NCBI GenBank assembly: GCA_027347685.1 | Contig: DAIEQM010000043.1 | Coordinates: forward strand, 1 to 24,236 | From: UBA5941 sp021824385 | GTDB lineage: Bacteria; Patescibacteriota; Microgenomatia; UBA8517 | Reading direction: 5' to 3' | Length of the DNA: 24,236 nucleotides | Part shown: positions 14,698-20,913 of the stretch, piece after piece | How the letters are laid out: every line of letters begins with the position of its first letter | Position numbering within the stretch: position 1 is the first letter of the stretch | Made by a program: the position numbers and the translations under genes | Notes under the pieces: generated by a model | Database searches by the model: none | Told to the model about the DNA's origin: nothing | What the model saw: only the letters and a program-made list of their open reading frames with translations

Positions 14698-17061
14698 ATG
14701 AATACACCATTGCCCCTCAATAATCCTGCAAGTGTACTCGGAATTGACTTCGGAGCTATTTTTATTGGAATTGCAGTTTTTTCGATACTGTTTATGGCGC
14801 TCATTATTGGAGCATGGGTGGGAATGTATTTTTATCGCTTCCGAGATCGTGAGAAACGGTCTTTAAATTCGGTTTTACTGCAGGTTGCTGTCTCAAGGAG
14901 TAATGAGGTTAAAATTGATGCCATGGAGCAAGTTTTTGCCTCGCTCTATGCCGTAAAAAAGGGAGGATGGAAACAGCGATTTAGTACACAACCGCAAATT
15001 TCCTTTGAAATTGTTGCTAAGAGTGAAGATATTCGCTTCTATGTATGGACATACAAAAATCTACAAGACTTAGTCGAAAAACAAATTCATGGCGCCTATC
15101 CAGAAGCAGATATTATAGAGGTCCCAGAATACAACATCTTTACTTCGGATGGAAAAGTATCATATAAATCGTTTCAACTAAAAAAGGAAAGCTTTTATCC
15201 ACTCAAAACATTTAAAGAACTTCCCACCGATCCGCTTGCATCTCTCACTTCTGCTCTAGCCAAAATGGGAGAGGGAGAGGGAGCATCGATTCAGCTTCTC
15301 ATGTCTCCTGTCGACAACTCGTGGAAGTCAGCGGGGAGTGCATTTATTGCAAACACTAAAAAGCAAGAAAGCAACCCTGAACAGGCAAAATATTCAACCT
15401 CTGCAAAAACGCTTGAAGCCATTGAAAACAAAATTAGTAAACCTGGGTTTGAAATTTCGCTTCGTGTCGTAGTAGTTGCCAAAACTGAAGAAGCTGCCAA
15501 AGTTCACCTGGACAACATTTCTACTGCTCTCTCTCAATTTGAAGGAGAGTTCAATGGGTTTGGAGGGAGAAAAATACGTCGCAAATCTGCCTTTGTTGAA
15601 GACTTTATTTATCGATATCATCCGATGTTTGATGTATTCGGAAACCGACCATCAATATTAAATTCTGAAGAAATAGCTACTGTTTTCCATTTTCCCAATA
15701 AACTTATTACAACACCTCATATTTTCTGGCTGACAGCAAAAAGCGCTCCTGCGCCTGCACAAATACCGTCTGAAGGACTATTTCTTGGTGAAAATTCATT
15801 TCGTGGGGTTAAACGCAATATTTACATAGGCGACGCCGACCGACTTCGACACACATATATTATTGGAAAGACAGGTACAGGTAAATCGAAATTTTTGCTT
15901 GAACTTATGAAGCAAGATATACGAAATGGTAAGGGCCTCTGCTTTATGGACCCACATGGGGACGCCGTTGAAGAGCTCTTGGAGTTTATTCCACCAGAGA
16001 GAGCTGAGGACGTTATTTATTTTAGGCCGAGTGATGTTGCTCGTCCAATGGGACTCAATCTACTTGAGGCAAAAACTGAAGATCAAAAGCATTTCGTAAC
16101 CACAAGTGTGATTAACCTCATGTACAAATTGTTCGACCCTTACAAAACAGGTATTGTAGGGCCTCGGTTTGAACATGCTGTTAGAAACGCAATGCTCACT
16201 GTTATGAGCGAAGAAGGAAATACTTTTATTGAAGTGATGCGCGTGTTAACTGATGTAAATTACGTAAAGGAACTATTACCAAAAGTGACCGATCCAATCG
16301 TGAGACGGTATTGGACCGATCAGATTGCACAAACATCGGACTTTCATAAGTCAGAAACCTTGGACTACATTACTTCTAAATTTGGTCGGTTTGTGACGAA
16401 CAAAATGATTCGTAATCTTATTGGACAATCTCAAAGCTCCTTTAACTTCCGGGAAATTATGGATAATGGGAAAATTTTGTTGGTAAATCTTTCGAAAGGA
16501 GAACTTGGAGAAGAGAACAGCAACTTTTTGGGTCTTATTTTGGTTCCACGTATTCTCATGGCCGCCATGAGTAGAAGTGATATTCCAGAAAGTCAACGCC
16601 GTGACTTTTATCTGTATGTCGACGAATTCCAAAATTTTGCGACACCTGATTTTGCACAAATATTGTCTGAAGCTCGAAAATATCGATTGTCCCTTATCGT
16701 TGCCAATCAGTTTGTGGGCCAAATTGACCAGGAAATTAAAGATGCCATATTTGGAAACGTTGGAACAATTATTAGTTATCGGGTTGGAGTGGATGATGCA
16801 AATTATCTTGCACGCCAATTTACCCCTGTCTTTGGAGAAGAAGATTTACAAAATGTTGAGCGATACCATGTGTATATAAAAACGCTCGTTAACAACGAGC
16901 CAGTGCTGCCATTTTCAATGAATCTTGCTAAGGATTATAACGAAATCCAAAAAGAGAAAAACCCAGAAATTGCAAAGATTATTACTGAAATGAGTCGAAT
17001 TAAGTATGGTAGGGATGTAAAACTTGTTGATGCAGAAATTGCACGACGGTCGAATTTGTAG
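14698..17061 (+). CDS. Membrane-anchored VirD4/TraG/DUF87-like ATPase (type IV secretion-type coupling protein)
   Basis: A 787-residue protein. One N-terminal membrane helix (about 18-44) is followed by an N-terminal domain with mixed strands. The P-loop ATPase has Walker A GKTGTGKS at 390-397 and Walker B LYVDEFQNF (Asp642-Glu643). The neighbouring segments FMDPHGDAVEELLE and EARKYRLSLIVANQFVGQI are typical of TraD/TraG/VirD4-related DNA-translocating ATPases. Such proteins pump DNA or protein through the membrane as hexamers in conjugation. In CPR genomes similar genes occur without a full conjugation locus and have been suggested to serve DNA uptake or exchange. No relaxase, VirB4 or pilin gene is visible here, so the substrate is unknown. 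It shares an operon with the Pro/Gln-rich protein upstream. Confidence 0.9.
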   Translation: MNTPLPLNNPASVLGIDFGAIFIGIAVFSILFMALIIGAWVGMYFYRFRDREKRSLNSVLLQVAVSRSNEVKIDAMEQVFASLYAVKKGGWKQRFSTQPQISFEIVAKSEDIRFYVWTYKNLQDLVEKQIHGAYPEADIIEVPEYNIFTSDGKVSYKSFQLKKESFYPLKTFKELPTDPLASLTSALAKMGEGEGASIQLLMSPVDNSWKSAGSAFIANTKKQESNPEQAKYSTSAKTLEAIENKISKPGFEISLRVVVVAKTEEAAKVHLDNISTALSQFEGEFNGFGGRKIRRKSAFVEDFIYRYHPMFDVFGNRPSILNSEEIATVFHFPNKLITTPHIFWLTAKSAPAPAQIPSEGLFLGENSFRGVKRNIYIGDADRLRHTYIIGKTGTGKSKFLLELMKQDIRNGKGLCFMDPHGDAVEELLEFIPPERAEDVIYFRPSDVARPMGLNLLEAKTEDQKHFVTTSVINLMYKLFDPYKTGIVGPRFEHAVRNAMLTVMSEEGNTFIEVMRVLTDVNYVKELLPKVTDPIVRRYWTDQIAQTSDFHKSETLDYITSKFGRFVTNKMIRNLIGQSQSSFNFREIMDNGKILLVNLSKGELGEENSNFLGLILVPRILMAAMSRSDIPESQRRDFYLYVDEFQNFATPDFAQILSEARKYRLSLIVANQFVGQIDQEIKDAIFGNVGTIISYRVGVDDANYLARQFTPVFGEEDLQNVERYHVYIKTLVNNEPVLPFSMNLAKDYNEIQKEKNPEIAKIITEMSRIKYGRDVKLVDAEIARRSNL

Positions 17062-17069
17062 TCCCTTCT

Positions 17070-17101
17070 TGATATAATATACCTCTCGAAGTGGATGGAG
17101 G
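17070..17101 (+). promoter_or_regulatory. Extended -10 promoter (TGA-TATAAT) and strong Shine-Dalgarno of the gene at 17109
   Basis: TGATATAAT (17070-17078) is an ideal extended -10, giving a start near 17085. GGAGG at 17097-17101 stands 7 bases before ATG 17109. It is the only strong Shine-Dalgarno site I see in the window and it decides this start over the in-frame GTG at 17091. Confidence 0.65.
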
Positions 17102-17108
17102 TATCTTG

Positions 17109-17504
17109 ATGACTAAGTTGTGTTTGCAGGCTGGTTCTTCGAATTTTGCAGAACTTTCACTTGAGGCTTTTGACGGGGAGATCATTATTCGACATAGCAA
17201 ATTCCCCACGAACCCTTTTTCTTTTAGAGTTCCAAAATCTGTGGAAGATGGTTTCTCTGCAATTCCGCTTGGAAGAAAAACAACGAATGGGCTTGTAAAA
17301 GGGCCAACCGTCAGAATTTGGCCAATTCTCGAATCTGATTTAGTGCAGATCACGCTTGTCGATTTGCCGGGTTACGGTGATGTTACGTGGTTTGTCATTA
17401 GATCTGAATTTGATGCCGCATTAGCAGACAAGGGGTATCAAGAACAGTCTTTGAATATTTCGGAATCACAACTGCTCGATCAGATTGACGGTGTTGAAGA
17501 ATAG
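17109..17504 (+). CDS. Hypothetical protein, 131 residues
   Basis: No family is recognised. The protein is soluble with no signal peptide or membrane segment, and strand-rich in appearance. It has a SNFAELSLEAFDGEIIIRHSK opening, VPKSVEDGFSAIPLGR in the middle, DLVQITLVDLPGYGDVTWFVIRSEF toward the end, and an acidic C-terminus (QLLDQIDGVEE). It has its own extended -10 promoter, an unusually strong Shine-Dalgarno site for this genome, and a terminator directly after its stop, so it is a stand-alone and probably well-expressed gene. The similarity of DLPGYGD to a GTPase DxxG motif is superficial: there is no P-loop. Function unknown. Confidence 0.75.
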   Translation: MTKLCLQAGSSNFAELSLEAFDGEIIIRHSKFPTNPFSFRVPKSVEDGFSAIPLGRKTTNGLVKGPTVRIWPILESDLVQITLVDLPGYGDVTWFVIRSEFDAALADKGYQEQSLNISESQLLDQIDGVEE

Positions 17505-17510
17505 CTCGAT

Positions 17511-17560
17511 TAGAGGTGGGGCGGTGAGAATCAATTCTCAAAGCCCTGCCACTTTTTTTG
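17511..17560 (+). terminator. Rho-independent terminator
   Basis: GTGG+GGC (17516-17522) pairs with GCC...CCAC (17543-17552, bulge CTG), enclosing a second stem GAGAA/TTCTC (17526-17539). A run of seven T follows (17553-17559). It closes the hypothetical gene and insulates the tRNA promoter. Confidence 0.75.
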
Positions 17561-17563
17561 TCG

Positions 17564-17569
17564 TATAAT
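17564..17569 (+). promoter_or_regulatory. -10 (TATAAT) of the tRNA-Ile gene
   Basis: A perfect TATAAT lies 12 bases before the tRNA, predicting a start near 17576 and a short 5' leader for RNase P to remove. No -35 is evident. Confidence 0.6.
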
Positions 17570-17581
17570 ACCTCTATTAAT

Positions 17582-17653
17582 GGGTGTGTAGCTCAGCGGT
17601 AGAGCACCGATCTTATAAGTCGGCCGTCCATGGTTCGATCCCATGCACACCCA
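17582..17653 (+). tRNA. tRNA-Ile (anticodon UAU)
   Basis: A complete cloverleaf of 72 nucleotides. The acceptor GGGTGTG/CACACCC is perfect; D-arm GCTC/GAGC; anticodon stem CCGAT/GTCGG with loop CTTATAA, giving UAU at positions 34-36; variable loop CCGTC; T-arm CATGG/CCATG with loop TTCGATC; discriminator A73. CCA is not encoded. UAU reads the isoleucine codon AUA directly, whereas most bacteria use a CAU tRNA modified to lysidine by TilS. The next coding sequence starts only 5 bases after the tRNA end, so it is probably released by tRNA 3' processing. Confidence 0.9.
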
Positions 17654-17657
17654 CATT

Positions 17658-17876
17658 ATGCAAAAAACACCCACAAAGAGCGAAAAAATATCATATTTGA
17701 GAGCCGAACGAGAGAAACTCACGGAAAAAGTTAAGTTTTTGCGTAAAAATTTCCGGGGAGTGCATCACGAAGATAGTGCATCTGAAATGAAATATACAAC
17801 GCTCAAAGTCTATGAGGCGCATTTGCAATCAATTGAAGATGAACTCCGGTCACACGGGGAGAAAGTCGAAAACTAA
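17658..17876 (+). CDS. Small coiled-coil hypothetical protein, 72 residues
   Basis: Starting at ATG 17658, five bases after tRNA-Ile, this short charged protein is rich in Lys, Glu and Arg with heptad-like Leu spacing (YLRAEREKLTEKVKFLRKNF, then YTTLKVYEAHLQSIEDEL). It probably forms an antiparallel helical hairpin or coiled coil. No family is recognised and there is no Shine-Dalgarno. The frame also contains an ATG inside the tRNA (17643), which is rejected. It likely depends on the tRNA promoter and on cleavage of the tRNA 3' end for its mRNA. It ends 3 bases from the convergent recombinase gene. Confidence 0.6.
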   Translation: MQKTPTKSEKISYLRAEREKLTEKVKFLRKNFRGVHHEDSASEMKYTTLKVYEAHLQSIEDELRSHGEKVEN

Positions 17877-17879
17877 AAA

Positions 17880-18761
17880 TTACAGCTCGTTTAAGTGCTG
17901 TTTACTTCCAGAAGTTTTGATTTGAGCAAGCTCCAAATAACGTTCTGTTGTCGAAAGTCGTTTGTGCCCTGAAACTCGAGAGAGGAGAATAAGATCAACT
18001 CCACGCTTTAGGTTTTCAACCATGAAAGTTGTTCGAAGATCGTTCACTGAATATTGTGGCATTTCAGCTTTTTGCAAATATCGATCAATTGCAGCACGAA
18101 TATTGCGCACAGCAAGCGGTTTTCCGTTTTTACTTACAAACAAATGAATTGCATTTGGGAGTTGTGGACGTGCAGTCATATACATTTGAATAGCAGCTAC
18201 TGCAGGCGCAGTGAGGGGAACTTCTCGTTCCGGCTGTGTTGCATATGATTCAACCGTAAGGCGGTCAGCCTTTAAGTGTTCAAGTTTTAAGTTTGCTACC
18301 TCTGAAATACGAAGACCAGCTTGCAAAATAAGCTCAACCATAGCAGAAATTCGAACATCGCTTCTGACATGATCTCGCAGTGATCGATATTCTTTTTCAG
18401 TCAAAAATTGAGGCACACTAGCTTCAATCTTTGGATGACTGACATCTCGTGAAGGATCTTTTTCTACAAACTTATTGTCTTTAAGCCAACGGAAGAACGT
18501 CTTAATTGCGTTAAGCTTTCTTGAAGTTGATTTTGCCGTATATTTCTGGGCAAGCAGAAAATCTCGAAAGTTTTCGAGGTCAACACTGCGCACCTCGTCT
18601 GTGAGGGTCTTGTTTCTCTCATAGAGGAAACTTAATAGTTGGTCGATATCTGACCGATATGCCAGCACAGTTGAGGGGGAACGGCCCTTGTCTTGTAAAC
18701 TTTTTACAAAAAGAGGTACGTAGTCCGCGATTTGTTTCTTTGTGTTTGTTGTCTCTTTCAT
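17880..18761 (-). CDS. Tyrosine recombinase (XerC/XerD-like) with an atypical active site
   Basis: This 293-residue protein has the usual Xer length. The N-terminal SAM-like core-binding domain spans about 11-96 and the catalytic domain about 115-285. Catalytic residues seen: Arg151 (GLRISEV), Arg243 (NDLRTTF), His266 (SGHKRLSTTERYL) and the nucleophile Tyr275. Two normally conserved residues appear replaced: the box II His is Asn240, and the Lys in the beta-hairpin before VPL (usually GKGNKERxVPL) has no clear equivalent in ESYATQPEREVPL. Xer recombinases resolve chromosome dimers at dif; integrases move elements. There are no mobile-element partners or att repeats here, so a housekeeping Xer role is likelier. 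It has its own consensus promoter. Confidence 0.88.
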   Translation of the reverse strand: MKETTNTKKQIADYVPLFVKSLQDKGRSPSTVLAYRSDIDQLLSFLYERNKTLTDEVRSVDLENFRDFLLAQKYTAKSTSRKLNAIKTFFRWLKDNKFVEKDPSRDVSHPKIEASVPQFLTEKEYRSLRDHVRSDVRISAMVELILQAGLRISEVANLKLEHLKADRLTVESYATQPEREVPLTAPAVAAIQMYMTARPQLPNAIHLFVSKNGKPLAVRNIRAAIDRYLQKAEMPQYSVNDLRTTFMVENLKRGVDLILLSRVSGHKRLSTTERYLELAQIKTSGSKQHLNEL

Positions 18762-18785
18762 ACGAATTTTTCAGCTCAAGTTGAT

Positions 18786-18814
18786 ATAATAAACCATCAC
18801 ATGTTATTTGTCAA
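18786..18814 (-). promoter_or_regulatory. Consensus promoter TTGACA-17-TATTAT of the recombinase gene
   Basis: On the minus strand TTGACA (18814-18809), 17 bases, then TATTAT (18791-18786), giving a start near 18779 and an 18-base leader without a Shine-Dalgarno site. The -35 overlaps the small palindrome ATTTGTCAAAT, a possible operator. Confidence 0.7.
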
Positions 18815-18871
18815 ATATTATGGGCCAGATGAATTATGTATAGATTAATATATCTTATAGATTGAGTCAAT

Positions 18872-19243
18872 ATGAAAAACCTTAAGCTTCACCACGTAAT
18901 CTATATTGGCCTCCTGTTGTTCCTCGGTAATTCATTATTAGGAAGTTTGAGGCTGTTTTTGAAGGCGCAAGACAGTTTGCAGGCTGCACAGCTTCATCTA
19001 GAGTCTGAATCCCGAAAAAATACTGAACTTCATAACGAGTTGGTGTTAGCGGGGAAGCAGATATACATTGAGCGTGTCGCGCGTGACACACTTGGCTTGG
19101 CACATAGCAATGAAGTGGTTTTTATCCTCCCACCAGCTAGTGAGGTCAAAAAGCTGTCCCCACGGCTCGTTTTTGTTAATTCGAAAGCAGATACTGAGAA
19201 AAAAATACCTCATTGGAAAGAATGGCTCAATTTGTTTGAGTGA
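18872..19243 (+). CDS. Septum formation initiator, FtsB/DivIC-like
   Basis: This 123-residue bitopic protein has a short basic N-terminus, one membrane helix (about 8-30), a polar coiled-coil segment (about 32-62) and the C-terminal motif IERVARDTLGLAHSNEVVFILP (about 66-87), characteristic of FtsB/DivIC family members. These form a complex with FtsL and FtsQ/DivIB at the division site and activate septal wall synthesis by FtsWI. A TATAGA element lies at 18856-18861, about 10 bases before the ATG. It is transcribed divergently from the recombinase gene. Its 3' end contains the promoter of the next tRNA. Confidence 0.82.
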   Translation: MKNLKLHHVIYIGLLLFLGNSLLGSLRLFLKAQDSLQAAQLHLESESRKNTELHNELVLAGKQIYIERVARDTLGLAHSNEVVFILPPASEVKKLSPRLVFVNSKADTEKKIPHWKEWLNLFE

Positions 19244-19260
19244 TTGAACTCTGCTAGAAT
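19232..19260 (+). promoter_or_regulatory. Promoter TTGTTT-17-TAGAAT (extended TGC) of the first CAU tRNA
   Basis: TTGTTT (19232-19237) and TAGAAT (19255-19260) are 17 bases apart, with the extended TG at 19252-19253. The predicted start near 19267 lies 18 bases before the tRNA. The -35 lies inside the end of the FtsB-like gene. Confidence 0.6.
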
Positions 19261-19284
19261 AGGTGGCTTAATCAAACACAAACA

Positions 19285-19353
19285 TGCGGTGTAGTGTACG
19301 GTGCACGAAAGGCTCATAATCTTTCAGGCCGGGTTCGACTCCCGGCGCCGCAA
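19285..19353 (+). tRNA. tRNA with CAU anticodon, atypical (possible initiator tRNA-fMet)
   Basis: A cloverleaf of 69 nucleotides. Acceptor TGCGGTG/CGCCGCA with a weak U1-A72 pair; short D-arm (GTG/CAC or GTGT/GCAC, 5-7 base loop); anticodon stem AAAGG/TCTTT with loop CTCATAA (anticodon CAU); 4-base variable loop; T-arm CCGGG/CCCGG with TTCGACT; discriminator A. CCA is not encoded. The acceptor end (GCGG...CCGCAA) and loop CTCATAA match initiator tRNAs, and a weak 1-72 pair favours formylation. However, the three G-C pairs in the anticodon stem expected of initiators are reduced to A-U, G-C and G-U. Confidence 0.78.
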
Positions 19354-19366
19354 CAGAAGAAAACAA

Positions 19367-19395
19367 GGGCTCCTTTGTAAAAAGGGGCCTTTGTT
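19367..19395 (+). other. Imperfect hairpin between the two CAU tRNAs
   Basis: AAGG+CTCCTTT (with one bulged G) can pair with AAAGGGG+CCTT around a GTAA loop, about 11 base pairs. It is followed by TGTTATGG rather than a T-run, so it may be a weak terminator or an RNA processing signal. Confidence 0.4.
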
Positions 19396-19396
19396 A

Positions 19397-19405
19397 TGGT
19401 AAAAT
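19397..19405 (+). promoter_or_regulatory. Extended -10 (TGG-TAAAAT) of the second CAU tRNA
   Basis: TGGTAAAAT ends 9 bases before the tRNA at 19415, predicting a start near 19412 and almost no 5' leader. Confidence 0.55.
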
Positions 19406-19414
19406 AGTCATCAC

Positions 19415-19487
19415 GTCAGGGTAGCTCAGCTGGTAGAGCACAGGATTCATAAACCTGCGGTCGAGAGTTCAAGCCTCTCCCCTGACA
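19415..19487 (+). tRNA. tRNA-Met (anticodon CAU)
   Basis: A cloverleaf of 73 nucleotides. Acceptor GTCAGGG/CCCTGAC perfect; D-arm GCTC/GAGC with loop AGCTGGTA; anticodon stem CAGGA/ACCTG with an A-A mismatch at 31-39 and loop TTCATAA (anticodon CAU); variable loop CGGTC; T-arm GAGAG/CTCTC with TTCAAGC; discriminator A. CCA is not encoded. It is likely the elongator methionine tRNA. An Ile(CAU, lysidine) identity is less needed here because a UAU isoleucine tRNA is present. Confidence 0.87.
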
Positions 19488-19521
19488 CAAACAACTTCTA
19501 TTTTTTTCTACCTCGATACGC

Positions 19522-19527
19522 TACACT
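19522..19527 (+). promoter_or_regulatory. -10 hexamer TACACT, leaderless-type promoter of trpS
   Basis: TACACT lies 6 bases before the ATG at 19534, predicting a transcript that starts at or near the start codon. No -35 is evident. Confidence 0.45.
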
Positions 19528-19533
19528 GTGGTC

Positions 19534-20514
19534 ATGGAAAAGCGCGTCTTCTCAGGCATCAAGCCTTCGGGGAATCTTCATTTGGGAAATTACATCGGTG
19601 CAATGAAGCAGTGGGTGAAGAGCCAGGAAGATGGGTTTAACATTTTTTGTGTAGTAGACCTCCATGCAATTACTGTTTTTCAGGATCCGACAGAGCTAAA
19701 AAATAACTCATACGATCTTGCGGCAATGCTTTTGGCAGTGGGAATAGACCCAACCAAATCACTTCTCTTTGTTCAGTCCCACAATCCGGATCATGCAAAT
19801 TTGGCTTGGATACTCAATTGCTATCTTTCAATGGGGCAAATGAATCGTATGACACAATACAAAGAAAAGTCAGAGGGAAAGGATACTGTTTCTGTTGGAC
19901 TTTTTGATTACCCCTCTCTCATGGCTGCGGATATCTTGCTCTACAAAACAACACATGTCCCTGTTGGGGAAGACCAGAAACAACATGTGGAATTAACCAG
20001 AGACATTGCGGAGCGAATGAATAAAAAATATGGTGATATATTTGTTTTGCCTCAAGCAAGTATTCCGAAAGTCGGAGGAAGAATAATGAGCCTTTCAAAT
20101 CCTGAAAAGAAAATGAGCAAAAGCGTAGATGATCCTTCAGGAACAATTGGACTTCTTGATTCGCTTGATGATGTCAAAAAGAAAATAATGTCTGCAGTAA
20201 CTGATAGTGACAATAAAATTGTTTATGACCCTGAGAATAAACCAGGAATTTCAAATCTCCTTGAGATTTATTGCCAAGTGAGTGGAGTAGAAATGAAAGA
20301 TGCTCAGGAGAAATTTTCGAGCATAAGTTACGGAGCATTTAAAACAGAAGTTTTTGAATCTGTTTCTCTATTTTTATCAGAGATTCAGCAAAAGTTTCAT
20401 GAAAAGAGGAATATAAACGATCTCTCTGCTACTTTAGAAGACGGTGCTAAAAAGGCTTACGCCATTTCCCACCCAATCTTACAAGAAATGTATAGTAGAA
20501 TAGGTTTCATTTAA
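19534..20514 (+). CDS. trpS: Tryptophanyl-tRNA synthetase
   Basis: A 326-residue class I aminoacyl-tRNA synthetase of normal bacterial TrpRS length; it charges tRNA-Trp with tryptophan. The HIGH-type motif is PSGNLHLGNYIGA (11-23) and the KMSKS motif is exact (193-197, in EKKMSKSVDDPSGTIGL). VDLHAIT, DYPSLMAADILLY and VPVGEDQKQH are characteristic TrpRS segments for tryptophan and ATP binding. An in-frame GTG at 19528 exists, but the ATG at 19534 matches the TACACT -10 spacing. The next gene starts 4 bases after the stop, so the two are co-transcribed. Confidence 0.97.
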   Translation: MEKRVFSGIKPSGNLHLGNYIGAMKQWVKSQEDGFNIFCVVDLHAITVFQDPTELKNNSYDLAAMLLAVGIDPTKSLLFVQSHNPDHANLAWILNCYLSMGQMNRMTQYKEKSEGKDTVSVGLFDYPSLMAADILLYKTTHVPVGEDQKQHVELTRDIAERMNKKYGDIFVLPQASIPKVGGRIMSLSNPEKKMSKSVDDPSGTIGLLDSLDDVKKKIMSAVTDSDNKIVYDPENKPGISNLLEIYCQVSGVEMKDAQEKFSSISYGAFKTEVFESVSLFLSEIQQKFHEKRNINDLSATLEDGAKKAYAISHPILQEMYSRIGFI

Positions 20515-20518
20515 AAAT

Positions 20519-20875
20519 ATGATTTCAATAACAGATTTCGAAAAGGTTGAAATTCGCATTGGTACCGTCGAAAGTGCTGATGTTCCTTCGTGGAGTCATT
20601 GGGTAATGCAGCTCACTGTCGATTTTGGAGAAATGGGTAAGAAGAAAATTTTCAGTGGTATTATGAAGTTTTACAAACCTGAAGATCTCATCGGCAAACA
20701 GTTTCCGTTTGTTGTAAACTTGGAACCGAAGAGAATTGGCCCTGCTGATGAGGCTGGAGTGTATAACTTTAGCGAGGGGATGATGGTAATGGCAGTACCT
20801 GCAGAAGACGAAGATACCCCACCGGTATTATTCAACTTATCATCAAAAGTCCCCAATGGCACTAAAGTTCGGTAA
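20519..20875 (+). CDS. tRNA-binding OB-fold protein (MetG C-terminal/CsaA-like)
   Basis: A 118-residue single-domain protein of the tRNA_bind/EMAP-II-like OB fold. The opening FEKVEIRIGTVESAD, the central KKIFSGIMKFYKPEDLIGKQFPFVVNLEPKRI and the closing KVPNGTKVR are hallmark segments of the C-terminal dimerisation and tRNA-binding domain of methionyl-tRNA synthetase and of free-standing relatives. Such proteins bind tRNA nonspecifically and may serve as a trans-acting domain for a synthetase that lacks one. It follows trpS by 4 bases, so an aid to aminoacylation is plausible (inference). No catalytic residues are expected. Confidence 0.88.
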   Translation: MISITDFEKVEIRIGTVESADVPSWSHWVMQLTVDFGEMGKKKIFSGIMKFYKPEDLIGKQFPFVVNLEPKRIGPADEAGVYNFSEGMMVMAVPAEDEDTPPVLFNLSSKVPNGTKVR

Positions 20876-20876
20876 G

Positions 20877-20885
20877 TGCTAAAAT
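20877..20885 (+). promoter_or_regulatory. Extended -10 (TGC-TAAAAT) of ftsH
   Basis: TGCTAAAAT lies just after the preceding stop. The predicted start near 20892 leaves a 22-base leader before ATG 20914, without a Shine-Dalgarno site. Confidence 0.5.
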
Positions 20886-20913
20886 AGTTTGTTTTGTGAG
20901 TCCATTTCCCATT

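Noticed and set aside
17430..17504. DLPGYGD in the 131-residue protein as a GTPase motif
   Set aside because: No P-loop or NKxD motif accompanies it.
18762..18871. Possible dif or att site beside the recombinase
   Set aside because: Only short AT-rich inverted repeats are seen; no 28-bp dif-like arrangement and no matching direct repeat elsewhere in the window.
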